7,175 nucleotides of DNA from an uncultured Saprospiraceae bacterium (GTDB taxonomy: Bacteria; Bacteroidota; Bacteroidia; Chitinophagales; Saprospiraceae): positions 1 to 7,175 of the forward strand of contig CALHBW010000439.1 of assembly GCA_937930625.1 (NCBI GenBank). The letters are read 5' to 3'. The notes below the pieces were generated by a model. The model saw only the letters and a list, made by a program, of their open reading frames with translations. It was not told the DNA's origin and made no database searches. Position numbers and translations under genes: made by a program. Shown here piece by piece: positions 1-6,283 of this stretch; position 1 is the stretch's first letter, and each line of letters begins with the position of its first letter.

Positions 1-914
1 ACCAACACAACATGAATCAACCAACGTTCTATCTTCCACGCTTTCAGCGACTTATCAGAAAGATGACGAAAGGGGTCGCCCGCAGTCTCCGCTAGTCCGC
101 CACAACCACAAACCCATGAGCAGTACCATCTTTTTCCATAAAAATAAGTTAGTAAAGGCGAGATAATGAAAATCATTGCCAGTCCGAGTATGAGCATAAA
201 CATCCCCAATTTGCCGCCACTCAACATGCCGTTTAAGTTCCAATCTTGGAAAAAATAGGCGTTGAGAGGCCACATATTTTTCATGTCGAGTGTAAAATAA
301 GGTCTATCGCCATTGAGACTTTCCAGAAATTCGGGAATGAGAAAAGCAAAACCCAATTGGAAAAACATCACAGAAAATGTGCGAATTTGTTGGTAGCGAT
401 TGTGTCGATATTTGAGCAAAAATTTGATACCGAAAATCAAAATTGCTAAGGTATAAAGCGTTCCATAGACAAACCATTGACTGGCGGGTTTTCCTTTCAA
501 CAGCATACTCAAGGGGTCGAATAAAGAAACCAAACCCATATTGGCGGCTCCGTCTTTTCCCAAGCCTAAAAGTGTCGGAAAAAAGTACAACACGACATAA
601 AATCCGGTAATCACTATACCAATTATCCAACCCCACAAACCCAAGTTTGTCAGTGATTTATGCCATACATGATTGTTTTTGATACCTTCCGGTTTGTTCA
701 TGTATTCACGCCACGAGTATATGCACACGCCCACCGCCATAAGCGCGAGCGAAGCCGTCAGCCAAGTACCATAATTACTATTTATCTGCCCAAAAAGCGC
801 GATAAGCATAATAAGCAGACCCAATCCGCCGATTGCCGCAGCTATCTTTTGGATGGTGTCCATACCGGTTGGATGGGGATTAGAAAGTGAAAGGCTGTTA
901 TGTACCGGAGCCAT
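1..914 (-). CDS. NapH/NosR-like 4Fe-4S polytopic membrane protein, partial (C-terminus outside window)
   Basis: An open minus-strand frame runs from ATG at 914 to the left edge without a stop, giving 304 complete codons; the C-terminus is missing. Hydrophobic segments lie near residues 21-42, 51-68, 91-117, 147-167, 180-197 and 237-261, so it is an inner-membrane protein. Directly after the last segment is KRWYCSWVCGCGGLAETAGD (261-280), with cysteines 265, 269 and 271. This resembles the cysteine cluster after a transmembrane helix in NapH/NosR/RdxA-type iron-sulfur proteins, although the usual CxxxCP pattern is altered to CxxxCGC. By family such proteins pass electrons across or along the membrane. 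The start gives a short polar N-terminus before helix 1; Met18 is an alternative. The start lies 15 bp past the palindrome at 930-1011 and has no Shine-Dalgarno sequence. It follows the flavoprotein gene at 1014-2360 in the same direction, so a shared redox role is inferred. Membrane and Fe-S character is fairly sure; partner and substrate are unknown. Confidence 0.8.
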   Translation of the reverse strand, partial: MAPVHNSLSLSNPHPTGMDTIQKIAAAIGGLGLLIMLIALFGQINSNYGTWLTASLALMAVGVCIYSWREYMNKPEGIKNNHVWHKSLTNLGLWGWIIGIVITGFYVVLYFFPTLLGLGKDGAANMGLVSLFDPLSMLLKGKPASQWFVYGTLYTLAILIFGIKFLLKYRHNRYQQIRTFSVMFFQLGFAFLIPEFLESLNGDRPYFTLDMKNMWPLNAYFFQDWNLNGMLSGGKLGMFMLILGLAMIFIISPLLTYFYGKRWYCSWVCGCGGLAETAGDPFRHLSDKSLKAWKIERWLIHVVL

Positions 915-929
915 GATATTTATATTTTC

Positions 930-1011
930 CGTAGCGCGGTACTTCCAGTCCGCGCCTCGCGTTAGTTTTGCTAAATAGACGCGAGGCACGGACTGGAAGT
1001 ACCGCGCTACG
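930..1011. repeat. 82-bp REPIN-like palindrome (two inverted REP-like hairpins)
   Basis: The left arm (930-962) and right arm (979-1011) are reverse complements over 33 bp with one mismatch (C953 against A988), around a 16-base spacer. Each arm folds on itself: in the left arm GCGCGG-ACT (934-943, T940 bulged) pairs with AGT-CCGCGC (947-955) around a TCC loop. The outer end of each arm reads GTAG just before the hairpin. A 5' GTAG or GGAG next to an imperfect hairpin is the known signature of REP sequences mobilised by RAYT (Y1-type) transposases, and two inverted REPs make a REPIN. The element is much more G+C-rich than its surroundings. It fills nearly all of the 99-bp gap between two co-directional genes, so as RNA it would make a long stem between cistrons and could stop or stabilise transcripts. 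No RAYT gene is in the window. Confidence 0.8.
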
Positions 1012-1013
1012 TA

Positions 1014-2360
1014 TTAAGCAAACTGTTTTTTGATAAATTTTACGACAGAATTTAAGCCGCGTTTTTCCACTAATTGCAAATTGCCGCGTGTTTTTTGATT
1101 GTACATAGCGACAACGTCTGCTTCGTATTGGTCATAAAATTCGGGGTCAAAATTGGCGAGTCCAAGGTTCATCAATACGTTTTCGATGTGTGCTTTGTCG
1201 CGTATCCACTGTCGGCAAACCTCGTCGCGGTAGCGAATACCCATCGTTTGAAAACCAATCACCATCCCCGATAAATCGTCCCATACGATGCGGATGCTTT
1301 TTTCTCCATCGGAATGTTCCCAATATAATGATTGATGTTCGGCAGGCGGATTGGCGAGTACTGTGCCGTAAACTTGATACTCAATATCGAAAAATTTAGC
1401 AGAATTGAACCATATACCGGGCTGATAATCAATGGGTTTTCCACAAATATTATACGCCACCGTTTCGCCCATCATACGCCCGACATACCATACGGCTTCG
1501 ATGGGTCGTCTGCCCGGTGGAGGGGTACGGAGTTGGGCGCAGTCGCCTATGGCATAAATATCTTTGACACTCGTTTCGAGATGTTCATCGACGACGATAC
1601 CTTTTTGAGTTTCGATTTCCGTTTCTTTTATGAAGGCAATATTCGGATGCACACCCGCCGTCAAGCCGACAAATTGACAGGGAATTTCATCGCCTTTATT
1701 GGTGATGACAGCGCGGCATTTGCCATTTTCATCCGGTAAGATTTCCTTTAATTCGGTGGAAAGGCGGAGGTCGATACCATTCTTGTTGATAACGCGATTG
1801 ACCATAGCCGATTCTTCGGACGCAAGTACCATGTTCCAATAGCTTTTTTCCCGCACCAAAAACGTCACGGGAATATGCCGCGAATGAAACATTTCCGCCA
1901 TTTCAATCCCAATCAATCCGCCGCCTACAATGACTGCGTGTTTTAAGCCTTCGCTATGATATTCCATGCCTTCCAAATCCTGCGCCGAGTACATGCCTTG
2001 CACCCCGTCGAGGTCTTGTCCGGGCCAGCCAAATTTGTTGGGTTCAGAGCCGAGTGCCAGCACAAGTTTGTCGTATTGAATAGCCGTAGTATCGCGCATA
2101 TTCAATTTTTTATTTGGAATATCAATGGATTTTACCCTGTCGCGCAGTAGGTTGATTCGGTTTTTCTCCCAAAACCAATTTTCATATGGCTGTGTGTCCT
2201 GAAACCGCATATGCCCCATATAGATGTACATGAGCGCAGTACGCGAAAAGAAGTAGTCTGTTTCGTCAGAAATTACGGTAATTTTATGGTCACTCAGCTT
2301 GCGTACCCAACGCGCCGTTGTAATGCCACTGATGCCATTGCCGATAATTACGATGTGCAT
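1014..2360 (-). CDS. FAD/NAD(P)-dependent oxidoreductase (pyridine nucleotide-disulfide oxidoreductase fold)
   Basis: This 448-residue soluble flavoprotein has no signal peptide or membrane helix. A dinucleotide-binding motif, IIGNGISG (residues 5-12), begins right after the start and binds FAD; LVLALGSEP (99-107) is the second FAD-side motif. VIVGGGLIGIE (143-153) is the central NAD(P)H-binding Rossmann motif, and DIYAIGDCAQ (267-276) carries the FAD-contacting Asp273. The order FAD-NAD-FAD is that of NADH oxidase, rubredoxin reductase and NirB-type reductases. I see no CxxxxC redox disulfide near residue 40, where the sequence reads SDETDYFFSRTALMY, so it is probably not a disulfide reductase and more likely passes electrons to a protein partner. 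About 150 residues lie after the second FAD motif, longer than minimal members. The Fe-S membrane protein downstream is the obvious candidate partner (inference). The start places beta-strand 1 at residues 3-6, as expected. The exact substrate cannot be read from sequence. Confidence 0.88.
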   Translation of the reverse strand: MHIVIIGNGISGITTARWVRKLSDHKITVISDETDYFFSRTALMYIYMGHMRFQDTQPYENWFWEKNRINLLRDRVKSIDIPNKKLNMRDTTAIQYDKLVLALGSEPNKFGWPGQDLDGVQGMYSAQDLEGMEYHSEGLKHAVIVGGGLIGIEMAEMFHSRHIPVTFLVREKSYWNMVLASEESAMVNRVINKNGIDLRLSTELKEILPDENGKCRAVITNKGDEIPCQFVGLTAGVHPNIAFIKETEIETQKGIVVDEHLETSVKDIYAIGDCAQLRTPPPGRRPIEAVWYVGRMMGETVAYNICGKPIDYQPGIWFNSAKFFDIEYQVYGTVLANPPAEHQSLYWEHSDGEKSIRIVWDDLSGMVIGFQTMGIRYRDEVCRQWIRDKAHIENVLMNLGLANFDPEFYDQYEADVVAMYNQKTRGNLQLVEKRGLNSVVKFIKKQFA

Positions 2361-2368
2361 AAATTATA

Positions 2369-2416
2369 ATTGTTTCATTGTTTTACTGTTTCATTGTTTG
2401 ATTGTTACATTATTTC
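2369..2416. repeat. Six tandem octads, consensus ATTGTTTC, in the oxidoreductase leader
   Basis: Six consecutive 8-bp units lie in exact register: ATTGTTTC, ATTGTTTT, ACTGTTTC, ATTGTTTG, ATTGTTAC and ATTATTTC. They begin 9 bp upstream of the oxidoreductase start codon (2358-2360), so in the sense direction they read as (GAAACAAT)n leading to the ATG. The unit belongs to the same family as the octads in the glpD leader at 4994-5105. No promoter consensus is visible inside them. The rest of the 2361-2640 gap holds the inverted copy at 2491-2522 and otherwise A/T-rich DNA with no gene. Confidence 0.75.
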
Positions 2417-2490
2417 ACTACTAATTTTGTATTGACCCTTAGTTTGGCTTTGCTTGGTTAAAAAATATTTGAACCATTTGGAAGGCAGAC

Positions 2491-2522
2491 AAAACAATGA
2501 AACGATGTAATAATTGAACAAT
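2491..2522. repeat. Inverted partner octads, GAAACAAT-like (four units)
   Basis: Four 8-bp units, AAAACAAT, GAAACGAT, GTAATAAT and TGAACAAT, are degenerate reverse complements of the octads at 2369-2416. The two groups face each other across about 74 bp, giving a loose inverted-repeat layout. Degeneracy is high, so the relation is clear for the first two units and weaker for the last two. Confidence 0.5.
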
Positions 2523-2640
2523 AAAATCACACAACAATATATTACATTTTCGAGATTGTAACGTGGTTTTTTAGATTTTTTGTTTTTGATTAAATAGGGA
2601 GTGTAAAGTTTGTCTGTATATTGACAAATTCGCGAGGCGG

Positions 2641-3051
2641 TCAGGGTAAGTATTCAACTACAAATTTGAGATAGCCTTGCTTGCCGTTGCGTTTATTCCA
2701 GCGAACTGCTGACTTGTGAAGTTTGCGTAAACAAGCCAATAAGGTATCCTCAAAACTATTCGATTTTTTATTGAGCACACTGAATCGTTTGGGTGCTTCC
2801 TGCTTGGGTTCGATTGCGCGGCGTTCTTCCATGATAGCCTGTACACGGTCAAATACAAGTTGCTCATTTTCAGAGAGATGCTCCGGCAACTTTGGCGTTT
2901 GTCCTGCTGCTACCCGTCGTTGATATTGCACCAAAGCATCTAAGGCTTTGATTGCTTCACGGTCTTCCATCGTAGGGTCTTCCCGATAAACAGAAACGAC
3001 CATAAATTCGATATTTTGAAGTAAATCTAAATGTGTATCTTCTAATGCCAT
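2641..3051 (-). CDS. Conserved-type small protein of unknown function (136 aa)
   Basis: I do not recognise a named family with confidence. The 136-residue protein is soluble, charged and mostly helix-forming, with one cysteine and no membrane segment or signal peptide. The N-terminal half begins MALEDTHLDLLQNIEFMVVS and continues with an acidic helix ending in a YQRR stretch. I have a loose memory of similar openings (HLDxLQNIEF followed by VYR) in uncharacterised proteins of cyanobacteria and other phyla, but cannot verify this. A proline-rich linker (near 53-60) and a second acidic helix follow. The last 45 residues are strongly basic, with many Lys and Arg and RWNKRNGKQGYLKFVVEYLP at the end, which could contact nucleic acid or an acidic partner. 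The ATG at 3051 has only A/T-rich sequence before it. Even codon use and a full-length compact frame support a real gene. It stands alone between two repeat-filled gaps, so context gives no clue to its job. Confidence 0.75.
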   Translation of the reverse strand: MALEDTHLDLLQNIEFMVVSVYREDPTMEDREAIKALDALVQYQRRVAAGQTPKLPEHLSENEQLVFDRVQAIMEERRAIEPKQEAPKRFSVLNKKSNSFEDTLLACLRKLHKSAVRWNKRNGKQGYLKFVVEYLP

Positions 3052-3088
3052 AATTTTTTAAATTTTTAATTTCCAAGCATCGAAATAG

Positions 3089-3165
3089 GTTATTAGTTAT
3101 TAGTTCATGGTTGATAGTTGATAGTTCATAGTTATTAGTTATTAGTTATTAGTTATTAGTTATTT
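3089..3165. repeat. Eleven tandem heptads (GTTATTA/GTTGATA/GTTCATA)
   Basis: Eleven 7-bp units lie in unbroken register: GTTATTA twice, GTTCATG, GTTGATA twice, GTTCATA, GTTATTA four times and GTTATTT. The invariant part is GTT with a mostly TA-ending remainder. The array is 37 bp upstream of the start of the small gene at 2641-3051. Its central units (3110-3130) are an exact 21-bp reverse complement of part of the facing array at 3229-3291, for example 3232-3252. The two arrays flank an A/T-rich spacer (3166-3228) with no gene. Confidence 0.9.
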
Positions 3166-3228
3166 AAATAATATTTTTTTTGTAAATTACTGATTATCAA
3201 AATATTAAACATTAAACAAGCAATCAAA

Positions 3229-3291
3229 AACTATGAACTATCAACTATCAACTATCAACTATCAACTATCAACTATGAACTATCAACTATC
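3229..3291. repeat. Nine tandem heptads (AACTATC/AACTATG) reaching into the glpD 3' end
   Basis: Nine 7-bp units run in register: AACTATG, five AACTATC, AACTATG and two AACTATC, then a degenerate AACTCAC. They are the inverted counterpart of the heptads at 3089-3165. The last unit overlaps glpD: the glpD stop codon TGA (complement of 3290-3292) and the codon before it lie in the repeat and its decayed neighbour. As RNA the two arrays could form a long imperfect stem downstream of glpD. Confidence 0.9.
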
Positions 3292-4987
3292 AACTCACAG
3301 CTAATTTTTCTTCTCTATTGAATGTCACCACATCCATATATTCTTTTTCAAATTCGGCGATAGCAGTCGCTTTTTGCGCTTCGTCCCAACCGAACTCTTT
3401 TGCCATTTCATCTGCGATGAAAGGATATAATGTTGCCAATGAATCGCGTTCAAAATACAGCCTTCCCGTTCGGCGAACTAAGTAATCACAGAGGTTATTG
3501 CACATTTCATAGTGGATGCCGTACCACATTTCGGCAACTTGGATGCGCTGTTCGGCGTCGCTGATTTCGGCGTAGAGTTCGTAGGCTTTTTCGATGATAA
3601 TATCGACGTTTGTACCATATTTATACACCAAATCAATGACGTGATTTTCCTTTAAGCCAATCTGTTTGACTTCTCCTATTCGCTTGACTATGAAGGTTTC
3701 AAGCGCACGTTCGGAATCAAATTCACCGCCCGAAAGTTGAATTTTAGCGGTGGTGCAAGGTTGTAATTTTTTGTATTGTTCAGGGTTTTCTTTTTGTAAA
3801 AATTTGACGACTTCATTGACCACGCGCTCCGCCATTTTGCGATAGCCCGTCAATTTACCGCCTGCAATCGAAATCAAACCTGATTCGGCATAAAAAATCT
3901 CGTCTTTACGCGACAATTCTGAGGGGTCTTTGCCTTGCTGATGAATCAACGGACGCAAGCCCGCCCAAGTTGACACCACATCCTTCACCGTTAAATTCGT
4001 ATCGGGAAACATGTAATTCGCTGCTGCCAAAACGTATTCTACATCAGATTTGGTAGTGTATGGTTCGTCGGTTTCGCTTTGGTAAGTCGTGTCCGTCGTA
4101 CCTATGTAGGTGACGCGTCCGCGCGGGATGGCAAACACCATTCGGCTATCTGCATCCACATCAAAATAAACGGCTTGTTGGATAGGTAATTTTTCGTAAG
4201 GCACAACGACATGGACGCCCTTAGTGAGATGTAGTCGTTTTTTACCTAACTTGGCGTCGTCAAGTCCACGCACTTCATCGACCCACGGACCTGTGGCATT
4301 GACAATTTTTTTAGCTTTTAAATCATATAATTTATTGGAAACGTGGTCTTTGACCCGTACACCGCTTATTTTTTCATTTTCATAAAAATACTCAACTGCC
4401 TCTGTATAATTAATGGATTTTGCGCCACGCGCTCTTGCGGATTTGAGGTTTTCGATGGTGAGTCGCGCATCATCTGTACGGTATTCGTAATAGATTCCGC
4501 CGCCCTTCAAAATATCTTTTCTAAGGAGTGGTTCATGCTTTAGTGTATCTTCTTTGGAGAGCATTTTTCGGCGTTCTTCTTGCTCCACACCCGCCAAATA
4601 ATCATAGACCCAAAGTGCCATCGAACTCGTCATTTTCCCCAATTCGCCTCCTTCAATTATCGGCAACAACATTTTTTCAGGAATCACAATATGCCTTGCA
4701 TTTTGATGTACAATAGCGCGCTCCAAGCCTACTTCGCGTACCAATCTGATTTCCAATTGTTTGAGATAACGCAAGCCACCATGAATCAACTTCGTGGAAC
4801 GGCTACTTGTCCCCCATGCAAAGTCTTTTTTCTCAACTAGCATTACTTTCAAACCCCGTGCCGTAGCATCCAAAGCAATACCCGCTCCCGTGATACCGCC
4901 ACCTATCACTATCAAGTCAAATTGCTCATTTTGAGCTTCTTCGAGAATGGCTTCCCGATGTATGCCGGAGAAAATTGTTTTATTCAT
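3290..4987 (-). CDS. glpD: Aerobic-type glycerol-3-phosphate dehydrogenase, FAD-dependent
   Basis: This enzyme oxidises sn-glycerol 3-phosphate to dihydroxyacetone phosphate with FAD and delivers electrons to the membrane quinone pool; it is a peripheral inner-membrane enzyme of glycerol and lipid metabolism. The 565 residues show the whole family pattern: FAD-binding DLIVIGGGITGAG (24-36), the signature GTSSRSTKLIHGGLRYL (59-75), IVNATGPWVDEV (228-239), GRVTYIGTTDT (290-300), WAGLRPL (341-347) and SIAGGKLTGYRKMAE (373-387). A C-terminal helical domain with CDYLVRRTGRLYFERDS follows, as in the longer GlpD forms. Length is near the upper family range and nothing is missing. No glpK, glpF or glp regulator is beside it. 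prfB lies upstream in the same direction, separated by a repeat-filled 180-bp gap that probably holds the glpD promoter. The start codon abuts the octad array and the stop codon falls inside the heptad array. The function is secure. Confidence 0.97.
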   Translation of the reverse strand: MNKTIFSGIHREAILEEAQNEQFDLIVIGGGITGAGIALDATARGLKVMLVEKKDFAWGTSSRSTKLIHGGLRYLKQLEIRLVREVGLERAIVHQNARHIVIPEKMLLPIIEGGELGKMTSSMALWVYDYLAGVEQEERRKMLSKEDTLKHEPLLRKDILKGGGIYYEYRTDDARLTIENLKSARARGAKSINYTEAVEYFYENEKISGVRVKDHVSNKLYDLKAKKIVNATGPWVDEVRGLDDAKLGKKRLHLTKGVHVVVPYEKLPIQQAVYFDVDADSRMVFAIPRGRVTYIGTTDTTYQSETDEPYTTKSDVEYVLAAANYMFPDTNLTVKDVVSTWAGLRPLIHQQGKDPSELSRKDEIFYAESGLISIAGGKLTGYRKMAERVVNEVVKFLQKENPEQYKKLQPCTTAKIQLSGGEFDSERALETFIVKRIGEVKQIGLKENHVIDLVYKYGTNVDIIIEKAYELYAEISDAEQRIQVAEMWYGIHYEMCNNLCDYLVRRTGRLYFERDSLATLYPFIADEMAKEFGWDEAQKATAIAEFEKEYMDVVTFNREEKLAVS

Positions 4988-4993
4988 TGCTGT

Positions 4994-5105
4994 ATTGTTT
5001 CATTGCTTCATGGTTTCATGGTTATATTGTTTCATGGTTTCATGGTTTCATGGTTTCATGGTTATATTGCTTCATGGTTTCATGGTTATATTGCTTCATG
5101 GTTGG
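4994..5105. repeat. Fourteen tandem octads in the glpD leader (sense unit ATGAAACC)
   Basis: Fourteen 8-bp units run in register, mixing ATGGTTTC, ATTGTTTC, ATTGCTTC and ATGGTTAT, with the last reading ATGGTTGG. A decayed unit, ATTGCTGT (4986-4993), extends the array into the glpD start codon (4985-4987). In the glpD sense direction the units read ATGAAACC or a near variant, giving ten ATG triplets before the real start. ATGGTTAT is followed by ATTG each time, so a higher-order repeat of several octads has also been copied. A short inverted copy lies at 5145-5161 near the end of prfB. Confidence 0.92.
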
Positions 5106-5109
5106 TATG

Positions 5110-5132
5110 GGTTTTTTGCAAAGCAAAAAACC
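5110..5132 (-). terminator. Possible terminator-like hairpin downstream of prfB
   Basis: GGTTTTTTGC (5110-5119) and GCAAAAAACC (5123-5132) form a perfect 10-bp stem with a three-base loop, 35 bp after the prfB stop. The stem is mostly A:T pairs and lacks a T-run after it on the minus strand, so it is not a classical intrinsic terminator. It sits at the centre of an inverted layout, with octads at 4994-5105 on one side and the inverted copy at 5145-5161 on the other. It could instead be a by-product of that palindrome. Confidence 0.35.
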
Positions 5133-5144
5133 GTAATAACAATC

Positions 5145-5161
5145 GAACCATGAAACCATAT
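5145..5161. repeat. Inverted copy of two glpD-leader octads
   Basis: GAACCATGAAACCATAT is the reverse complement of two to three ATGGTTTC/ATGGTTAT-type units of the array at 4994-5105. It ends six bases before the prfB stop codon at 5168-5170. Together with the hairpin at 5110-5132 it gives this gap the same mirror layout seen in the gaps at 2361-2640 and 3052-3289. Confidence 0.7.
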
Positions 5162-5167
5162 AAACTC

Positions 5168-6260
5168 CTATTTGCGCTTATTGTTTCGTTCGCCCAACAA
5201 ATATGCTTTCAGGAAATCATTAATTTCTCCATTGAGTACCTTGTCGGGATTATGAACTTTGTGTTCGGTACGCAAATCTTTCACCCAACGGTCATCCAGT
5301 ACGTAGCTGCGAATTTGTGAGCCAAAACTGATGGCGTCTTTTCCGGCTTCGATGGCGTCGCGTTTGGCATTTCGTTTTTCCAACTCCTTTTGGTAGAGAC
5401 GCGATTTGAGCATTTGCATTGCCTTTTCGCGATTGGCGAGTTGAGAACGCTCAATCTGACATACGACGACGATGCCCGATGGTTTGTGCGTGAGTTGGAC
5501 TTTGGTTTCAACCTTATTCACGTTTTGCCCACCTGCTCCGCCGGAGCGTGAAGTCTGTAATTCGACATCTGCCGGATTGATGTTAATTTCTATCGAATCA
5601 TCTACGACAGGATATACATACACCGAGGCAAAGGAAGTTTGACGCTTGCCTTGTGCATTAAACGGACTGATACGCACGAGGCGGTGTGTACCGTTTTCGC
5701 CCTTGAGATAACCATAGGCAAATTCGCCGTCAATTTCCAATTCGACGGACTTGACACCCGCTACATCACCATCCACTCGGTCAACTTCGCGGACTTTGTA
5801 GCCGTTCTTTTCGCCCCACATGATGTACATCCGTAAGAGCATATCCGCCCAATCACAAGCCTCCGTACCTCCTGCACCCGCGTTGATTTCGATGGTACAG
5901 CTGAGTTCGTCTTCCGGTTGGTCGAGCATCGCTTTTAGTTCCGACTCGTCCATTGCCGTAAGCGAAATATTGTATTGCTCATCGACTTCTTCAGGTGTTG
6001 CCTCTCCTTCTTGCGAAAATTCAAACAGTACGGCAAGGTCTTCAATTTGGGTTTCCAAATCCTTGTATTCTTCTACACGTTTTTTGTTGGATTTCAGTGT
6101 TTTGAGTACGGTTTGTGCGGCTTTGTTGTCATTCCAAAAATCGGGGTCACCGGCACGTTGCTCGTCCTCTTCGATACGTTCTAAGCGTGTATCGACGTCA
6201 AAGATAGTCCCTGATGACCCGCAATCGGTCTCGTAGGGATTTTAATTGTTCAGTAGTCAT
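5168..6260 (-). CDS. prfB: Peptide chain release factor 2, expressed by programmed +1 frameshift
   Basis: RF2 recognises UGA and UAA stop codons on the ribosome and triggers release of the finished protein. The gene is in two frames: ATG at 6260 through CTT at 6201-6203 (20 codons, ending RVIRDYL), then an in-frame TGA (6198-6200). After one base is skipped the second frame runs from GAC at 6199 to TAG at 5168, 343 codons. The joined product is 363 residues, the usual RF2 length. The stop-codon recognition tripeptide SPF falls at 198-200 and the catalytic GGQ at 243-245, inside SGGAGGQNVN, so it is RF2 and not RF1 (which has a PxT motif). The shift site is canonical, so this is not a pseudogene. 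A 296-residue frame starting at a TTG (6058) would lose the N-terminal domain and is not the real start. Expression should be autoregulated: low RF2 slows reading of UGA and favours the shift. Promoter is at 6265-6272. Confidence 0.97.
6197..6212 (-). promoter_or_regulatory. prfB +1 programmed frameshift site with internal SD-like AGGG
   Basis: On the minus strand the site reads AGGGACTATCTTTGAC. It has the slippery CTT, the in-frame TGA followed by C (a weak termination context), and an AGGG element three bases before CTT's upstream codon. Apart from GAC in place of GGG it matches the well-known Escherichia coli site, AGGGGGTATCTTTGAC, with the same spacing. The ribosome pairs with AGGG, slips from CTT to TTT and continues with GAC (Asp21). 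Everything before and after matches RF2, so the assignment is near certain. Confidence 0.96.
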
Positions 6261-6264
6261 GGGG

Positions 6265-6272
6265 CAAAGGTA
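6265..6272 (-). promoter_or_regulatory. Bacteroidota-type -7 promoter element of prfB, probably leaderless
   Basis: TACCTTTG on the minus strand is an exact match to the TAnnTTTG -7 consensus of the Bacteroidota primary sigma factor. Only four bases (CCCC) separate it from the prfB ATG at 6260. Because the element is centred near -7, transcription should begin within a base or so of the ATG, giving an mRNA with almost no leader. No clear TTG-type -33 element is seen; that position is occupied by heptads (6284-6308). Confidence 0.65.
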
Positions 6273-6283
6273 CGGAATAGGAA

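Noticed and set aside
304..636. A 110-codon minus-strand frame.
   Set aside because: It is out of frame with the well-supported membrane Fe-S protein covering 1-914 and has no protein-like features.
2609..2628. TTTGTC/GACAAA inverted repeat downstream of the 136-aa gene as a terminator.
   Set aside because: Only six A/T-rich pairs around an eight-base loop and no T-run afterwards; too weak to call.
3089..3291. Heptad arrays considered as a CRISPR array or replication-origin iterons.
   Set aside because: Units are 7 bp with no spacers, so not CRISPR. No dnaA, rep gene or DnaA-box pattern is nearby, and similar arrays occur in the other gaps.
4922..5320. Plus-strand frames rich in repeated Phe-His-Gly/Trp-Phe-His-Gly patterns.
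   Set aside because: They are translations of the octad array and the antisense of glpD and prfB; no start signal or family resemblance.
6198..6200. In-frame TGA in prfB as a disabling mutation.
   Set aside because: It lies in the canonical RF2 shift motif at the expected codon, and the joined product has full family length with SPF and GGQ correctly placed.
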